This document shows positions 60,543 to 64,000 of a DNA stretch of 64,000 nt, piece by piece. The number at the start of each line of letters is the position of its first letter. Position 1 is the first letter of the stretch. The notes beneath the pieces are model-generated. The model was not told the DNA's origin. It saw nothing but the letters and a program-made list of their open reading frames with translations, and searched no databases. The translations under genes and the position numbers were made by a program. The DNA lies in NCBI GenBank assembly GCA_036504215.1, contig DASXVO010000039.1:62001-126000 (forward strand), given 5' to 3'. Origin of the DNA: Vicinamibacterales bacterium. GTDB lineage: Bacteria > Acidobacteriota > Vicinamibacteria > Vicinamibacterales > Fen-181.

Positions 60543-62564
60543 TCAGTTGACGATCCGCTCCACCTGGACACGGGCGTCGTTGAAACACGCACCCGCGCCG
60601 ATGTCGGTCAGCGTGTCCGGGGCGAGCGCGGTTGCGGTCGAGCGATTCGCCGTGCTCGACCGCCAGAGTCCTTTGGCCAGGACGACCGTGCCCGGGCGAA
60701 TGGTCGGTTCGATGGAGAGCTTGCAGTGCACCTCGCCCAAGTCGTTGAAGGCGCGGACGCTCGCGCCTTCCTCCAGCCCCCGGGCATGCGAGTCGATCGG
60801 GTGCATGACGATTGCCACGTCCGGCCGCGGCAACTCGCCCAGCGTTGAGCTGATGGTTCGGTCGCTGGCAGGAGAGATCAAGGCCAACGGGAATCGCTCG
60901 GTCGCCGGGTCGGGCAGATACCGGTACAACCCGACAGACGATTCCCGTTCCAGTTCCTCCGGGAACAGGTGTGCTTTGGCATCCGTCGTGCGCGGGTAGA
61001 CGTCCACGAACTGCACGGGAGTGGGTCCGAACGCAGGTTCGGGTCGCCTGTCGTTCCTGAGGTCGTCGCCCACCTGGTCTGGCAGACCGTTCATCACCTG
61101 CAGCAACGTCTCGAGTTCCCCGCCCTCCGTGGCTCCGCTACTGTCCACGGCCGACAGCAGTTGGCCGAACACCTCCGGGTTGGCTCGCGCCTCGCCAACG
61201 GTGTCGATGACGGGCTGCACCATCTGCAGACTGATCGGTCCGTAGGCGATGTGCAGGTCGTAGTGCTCGAGGAACGTCGTTGCGGGCAGCACCACATCCG
61301 CATAGGCTGCCGTGTCGGTCGTTACCTGGTCGAAGACCACCGTGAACAGATCCTCGCGCGCCAGACCCGCCAACACGCGATTCTGATCCGGCATCGTGAC
61401 CGCCGGGTTGCAGTTGTAGACGAACAGGAGCTTGACCGGTGGTGACGTCTCCTCGGCCAATGCCCGGCCGAGGTGGTTCATGTTGATGACCCGCGTGTCG
61501 GGCTCCTCGACACCCACCCAGTCGTGAGTGAACAGCCAGGCGGAGGAATTGCTCATCGCGAATCCACCGCCGCGAACGCCGAACTTTCCCGCCACCGAGG
61601 GGAGCGCCAGCACAGCAGCGGCCGCGCTGCCGCCGTTGCGATTGCGCTCGAGCCCCCAGCCGCACCGCACGAGCGCCGGGCTCGTTGCGGCATACAGCGT
61701 GGCGAACTCCTCGATTGTGGACGCCTGGATGCCCGCGACTTCCGCCGCGCGCGCGAACGTCCACTCGCTGGCCCGTTCACGCAGCGCTCGAGCGCCAGTC
61801 GCATGCGCGTCGAGGAAGGTCTGATCGGCGGCGCCGCTCTCGAAGAGATGCCGATGGACGGCCAGTGCCACCGCGAGGTCACTGCCCGGTTTGACGGGCA
61901 GGTGCAGGTCAGCCTGACGTGCGAGGGTTGTGACCCGTGGGTCGATCACGACGAGCTTCGCTCCCTGCTTTCGGGCCTCCTGGATGTAGGGCACGAGGTG
62001 GATGCCGCTGATCGAAGGGTTCGCGCCCCACAGCACGATCAGCTTCGCGTGCCGATAGTCCTGGTAGCTCACCGACGGCATCTTGCCGTAGAGGGCCTGC
62101 GATGCGGCTCCGGTCGGCGCGGCGCAGACCTTTCTCGCGAGACGTGAGGCTCCGAGCCGGCGGAACAACCGCGCGTCGGTCGTGTCTTGTGTGAGCAGGC
62201 CGTTGGACCCTCCGTACGAGAACGGCAGGATGGCCTCGCCTCCCCAGCGGTCGCGCACCTCGCGCAGTCGCGTCGCGACGAGGTCGATCGCCTCGTCCCA
62301 CGTGATTCGCGAGAAGGCCGCGTTGCCCTTCGGTCCGATGCGCACCGCCGGGTGGCGCAGGCGCACCGGGCTCTGGACGCGGTCGCCGAAGCGGCGGACC
62401 TTGGCGCAGATGTAGCCATCGGTCACAGGGTTGCGACGTGATCCATCGATCGTCACCACGCGGCCCTCGCTCGTGGCGACTGACAGGCTGCACCCGTCCG
62501 GGCAGTCCAACGGACAGGCCGTTTCAATCGTGCGGTCGCGCTTGAGATTTGTCGGAGACGGCAT
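60543..62564 (-). CDS. Molybdopterin-dependent oxidoreductase, single-subunit type
   Basis: 673 residues of the DMSO-reductase superfamily. The N-terminus carries a [4Fe-4S] site, ACPLDCPDGCSL and GYICAK; then AFSRITWDEAIDLVA, a KVCAAPTG segment with the probable Mo/W-ligating Cys, VLWGANPSISG and DVVLPATTFLEHYD; the C-terminal molybdopterin-dinucleotide domain includes DSHARGLEEGASV. It resembles formate-dehydrogenase-like or polysulfide-type catalytic subunits, but electron-transfer partners are absent. The ATG at 62564 is used. Substrate is unknown. Confidence 0.87.
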   Translation of the reverse strand: MPSPTNLKRDRTIETACPLDCPDGCSLSVATSEGRVVTIDGSRRNPVTDGYICAKVRRFGDRVQSPVRLRHPAVRIGPKGNAAFSRITWDEAIDLVATRLREVRDRWGGEAILPFSYGGSNGLLTQDTTDARLFRRLGASRLARKVCAAPTGAASQALYGKMPSVSYQDYRHAKLIVLWGANPSISGIHLVPYIQEARKQGAKLVVIDPRVTTLARQADLHLPVKPGSDLAVALAVHRHLFESGAADQTFLDAHATGARALRERASEWTFARAAEVAGIQASTIEEFATLYAATSPALVRCGWGLERNRNGGSAAAAVLALPSVAGKFGVRGGGFAMSNSSAWLFTHDWVGVEEPDTRVINMNHLGRALAEETSPPVKLLFVYNCNPAVTMPDQNRVLAGLAREDLFTVVFDQVTTDTAAYADVVLPATTFLEHYDLHIAYGPISLQMVQPVIDTVGEARANPEVFGQLLSAVDSSGATEGGELETLLQVMNGLPDQVGDDLRNDRRPEPAFGPTPVQFVDVYPRTTDAKAHLFPEELERESSVGLYRYLPDPATERFPLALISPASDRTISSTLGELPRPDVAIVMHPIDSHARGLEEGASVRAFNDLGEVHCKLSIEPTIRPGTVVLAKGLWRSSTANRSTATALAPDTLTDIGAGACFNDARVQVERIVN

Positions 62565-62670
62565 TCGCCCAGTGTACGACACCCCGGGGGGCTGGCGCTC
62601 GTGCCGGCGATGGGTTCCACCATTCCGCCTCGCCCCGGCCCTCGCGGTTTGCCAAACAGGTTGACTCTTC

Positions 62671-63393
62671 GTGTACGATACCGCCACCGTGATCGTGCCT
62701 CCGGACTGGCAGTCGGCGCTCGACGTGGATCGCATCCTGCACGGCCAGGGGATCAATCCCGCCGGCGGTGCGCCGGGTCTCGAACCGCTCCGCGTGGCGG
62801 CGGCGTCCGCCCTCGCGGTGGGCGTGCGGTTGATCGAGCCGCGTGTCGCGGCGCGTGAGGTCGCCTGCACGTTCGAGCCGGGCGCCGTCGTGTTTGCCGG
62901 CGGCTCCCGAGGGGTGTCGGGCGCCCTCGTCGAGGAACTGGCGGGCGCCGAGGCGGTGCTCGTCGCCGTGTGCACGGTTGGCGACCGTATCGACCGCGCC
63001 GCGGCGGCGTCGTTTGACGGCGATCCCGTTCTCTCGCTCGCGCTCGATGGTCTCGCGTGTGCTGCGGTCGATCTGCTGGCGCGTGCCGTTTGCGGCCAGG
63101 CGTGTCTCGACGCGGAAGCGCGGGGTTGGCACGTCGGGAATCCATTGATGCCGGGCATGGAAGGCTGGGCACTCGGTGAGGGTCAGCAGTTGATCTTCCA
63201 GTTGGTGGACACGGCCGCGATTGGCGTCGCGCTCCGCGAGTCCGGTCAGATGCAGCCGTGCAAGTCGTTGTCGTTCATGGCGGGGTTGGGCCCGCGTGTC
63301 CGCCGAGGATCCGCGGACGCATGCGTGCGGTGCGGCGCACGCCGTACGTGCCGCTGGAGCGGCGGGTGCGGCGGTGCGTCAGGAGGGCTATGA
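62671..63393 (+). CDS. MetH activation-domain-like protein of a corrinoid methyltransferase locus
   Basis: 240 residues. AREVACTFEPGAVVFAGGSRG and GWHVGNPLMPGMEGWALGEG with a late PCKSLSFMAGLG resemble the S-adenosylmethionine/cobalamin activation domain of methionine synthase in free-standing form. A C-terminal CVRCGARRTC cluster could bind Fe-S. Such proteins are often encoded beside MttB-type methyltransferases, where they may reactivate corrinoid. The start is uncertain: GTG 62671 or GTG 62689. Confidence 0.7.
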   Translation: MYDTATVIVPPDWQSALDVDRILHGQGINPAGGAPGLEPLRVAAASALAVGVRLIEPRVAAREVACTFEPGAVVFAGGSRGVSGALVEELAGAEAVLVAVCTVGDRIDRAAAASFDGDPVLSLALDGLACAAVDLLARAVCGQACLDAEARGWHVGNPLMPGMEGWALGEGQQLIFQLVDTAAIGVALRESGQMQPCKSLSFMAGLGPRVRRGSADACVRCGARRTCRWSGGCGGASGGL

Positions 63394-63394
63394 G

Positions 63395-64000
63395 ATGCGA
63401 CCGACAGTGAAAATGCTGGACGAGGCGCTGGTCGACCGTGTCATCGCGGAAGGTATGGCGCTCTTGCGCGATCCCGGCGTGCGCGTTCACAACGAGGAAG
63501 CGCGGCGGCTCCTGGCCGAGGCCGGGGCGGACGTGGACCCGCAGAAGCTCGTCGCCCACATTCCCGAGTCGCTCGCCCGGAAGGCACTCGAGACCGTGGC
63601 GCACGAATTCGACCTCTACACGCTCGACGGCCGGCCGGTCGTGCACTACGGCGGCGATTCGGTGCAGTTCGATCCTGGTTCGGCAGCGCTCGCCATCCTC
63701 GACCCCGAGACGAACCAGCAGCGCGTGCCACTGACCGGCGATTTCGTACGGCTCATCAAGCTCGTGGAGCAGTTGCCCCAGATCGACGCGCAGAGCACGG
63801 CGATGGTGTGCGGTGACGTGGCGCCCGAGATTGGCGACCTCTACCGTCTCTACCTGGCGCTGAACTTCATGCGCAAGCCGATCGTCACCGGGGCCTTCCG
63901 CACCGACACGTGGTGGACGATGAAGGAGATGCTGGTCGCCGTGGCTGGCGGCGAGGCTGCGCTGGCCGCACGGCCGATCGCCGTTTTCGATGTCTGCCCA
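63395..64000 (+). CDS. MttB-family (trimethylamine/glycine-betaine) methyltransferase, N-terminal part
   Basis: 202 codons are visible before the window ends, reading LVDRVIAEGMALLRDPGVRV, LLAEAGADVDP, YTLDGRPVVHYGGDSVQFDP and KPIVTGAFRTDTWWTMKEML. This is the N-terminal half of the MttB superfamily TIM barrel, which demethylates quaternary or tertiary amines onto a corrinoid protein. Whether a pyrrolysine is encoded cannot be judged. AGGAGG lies eight bases before the ATG; the preceding stop is one base away. Confidence 0.85.
   Translation, partial: MRPTVKMLDEALVDRVIAEGMALLRDPGVRVHNEEARRLLAEAGADVDPQKLVAHIPESLARKALETVAHEFDLYTLDGRPVVHYGGDSVQFDPGSAALAILDPETNQQRVPLTGDFVRLIKLVEQLPQIDAQSTAMVCGDVAPEIGDLYRLYLALNFMRKPIVTGAFRTDTWWTMKEMLVAVAGGEAALAARPIAVFDVCP

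Overview
The window is a gene-dense, GC-rich bacterial segment (no rRNA, tRNA, CRISPR or transposase seen). The gene set suggests a metabolically versatile bacterium with anaerobic H2 metabolism. The intergenic style, with degenerate 7- and 9-base repeats and many small lineage-type proteins, recalls Acidobacteriota (Vicinamibacteria-like). That assignment is inference; no phylogenetic marker gene is present.

Layout. (1) 1-3 kb: end of an AbgB-type amidohydrolase, then a deoxyhypusine-synthase homologue paired with a class III ornithine-type decarboxylase (polyamine chemistry). (2) 3-9.4 kb: a membrane GAF histidine kinase, then a first hydrogenase operon (response regulator, hydC1, hydB1, hydA1) behind a promoter with two adjacent Rex-like boxes. 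(3) 9.6-20.7 kb: GH51 arabinofuranosidase, YfiT/DinB protein, GT-C-like membrane protein, a HutH-like ammonia-lyase with a cysteine in its MIO triad, M14 carboxypeptidase, DUF72, and lysine 6-aminotransferase with its Lrp regulator. (4) 20.9-25.4 kb: DUF2239, then aspA-hydF-hydE. (5) 25.5-38.0 kb, minus strand: kinase, hydG, TM1266-type regulator and DUF3795, followed by rex, hydC2, hydB2, hydA2, an H-cluster-domain histidine kinase (HydS-like), a REC protein and a REC-histidine kinase. (6) 38.7-46.3 kb: a Pat-like acyl-CoA synthetase/GNAT fusion and hypF-hypC-hypD-hypE. (7) 46-60.5 kb: small proteins, LemA/TPM pair, YvcK, a carboxyltransferase-biotin protein, MFS transporter, 5-oxoprolinase PxpABC, M24 peptidase, Na+/solute symporter, YggX and a KGG stress protein. 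(8) 60.5-64 kb: a molybdopterin oxidoreductase and the start of a corrinoid methyltransfer locus (MetH-activation-like protein, MttB).

How it fits together. Roughly 5-46 kb is a hydrogen island. It carries two HydABC-type NAD(H)-linked [FeFe]-hydrogenases, the full HydE/HydF/HydG maturation set with an aspartate ammonia-lyase as possible ammonia source, a candidate H2-sensing kinase with downstream REC proteins, Rex as NADH/NAD+ sensor with matching operator pairs at both hydrogenase promoters, and the HypFCDE part of the [NiFe] maturation system. HydB1 is a minimal NuoF-like subunit, whereas HydB2 carries extra iron-sulfur domains. The two enzymes may therefore differ in electron partner: simple NADH-linked versus potentially ferredoxin/NADH-bifurcating.

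Two further patterns run through the window. Several promoters place the -10 hexamer about six bases before the start codon, which implies leaderless mRNAs. Heptamer and nonamer repeats fill many intergenic gaps, supply ribosome-binding or start codons in places, and enter one coding sequence.
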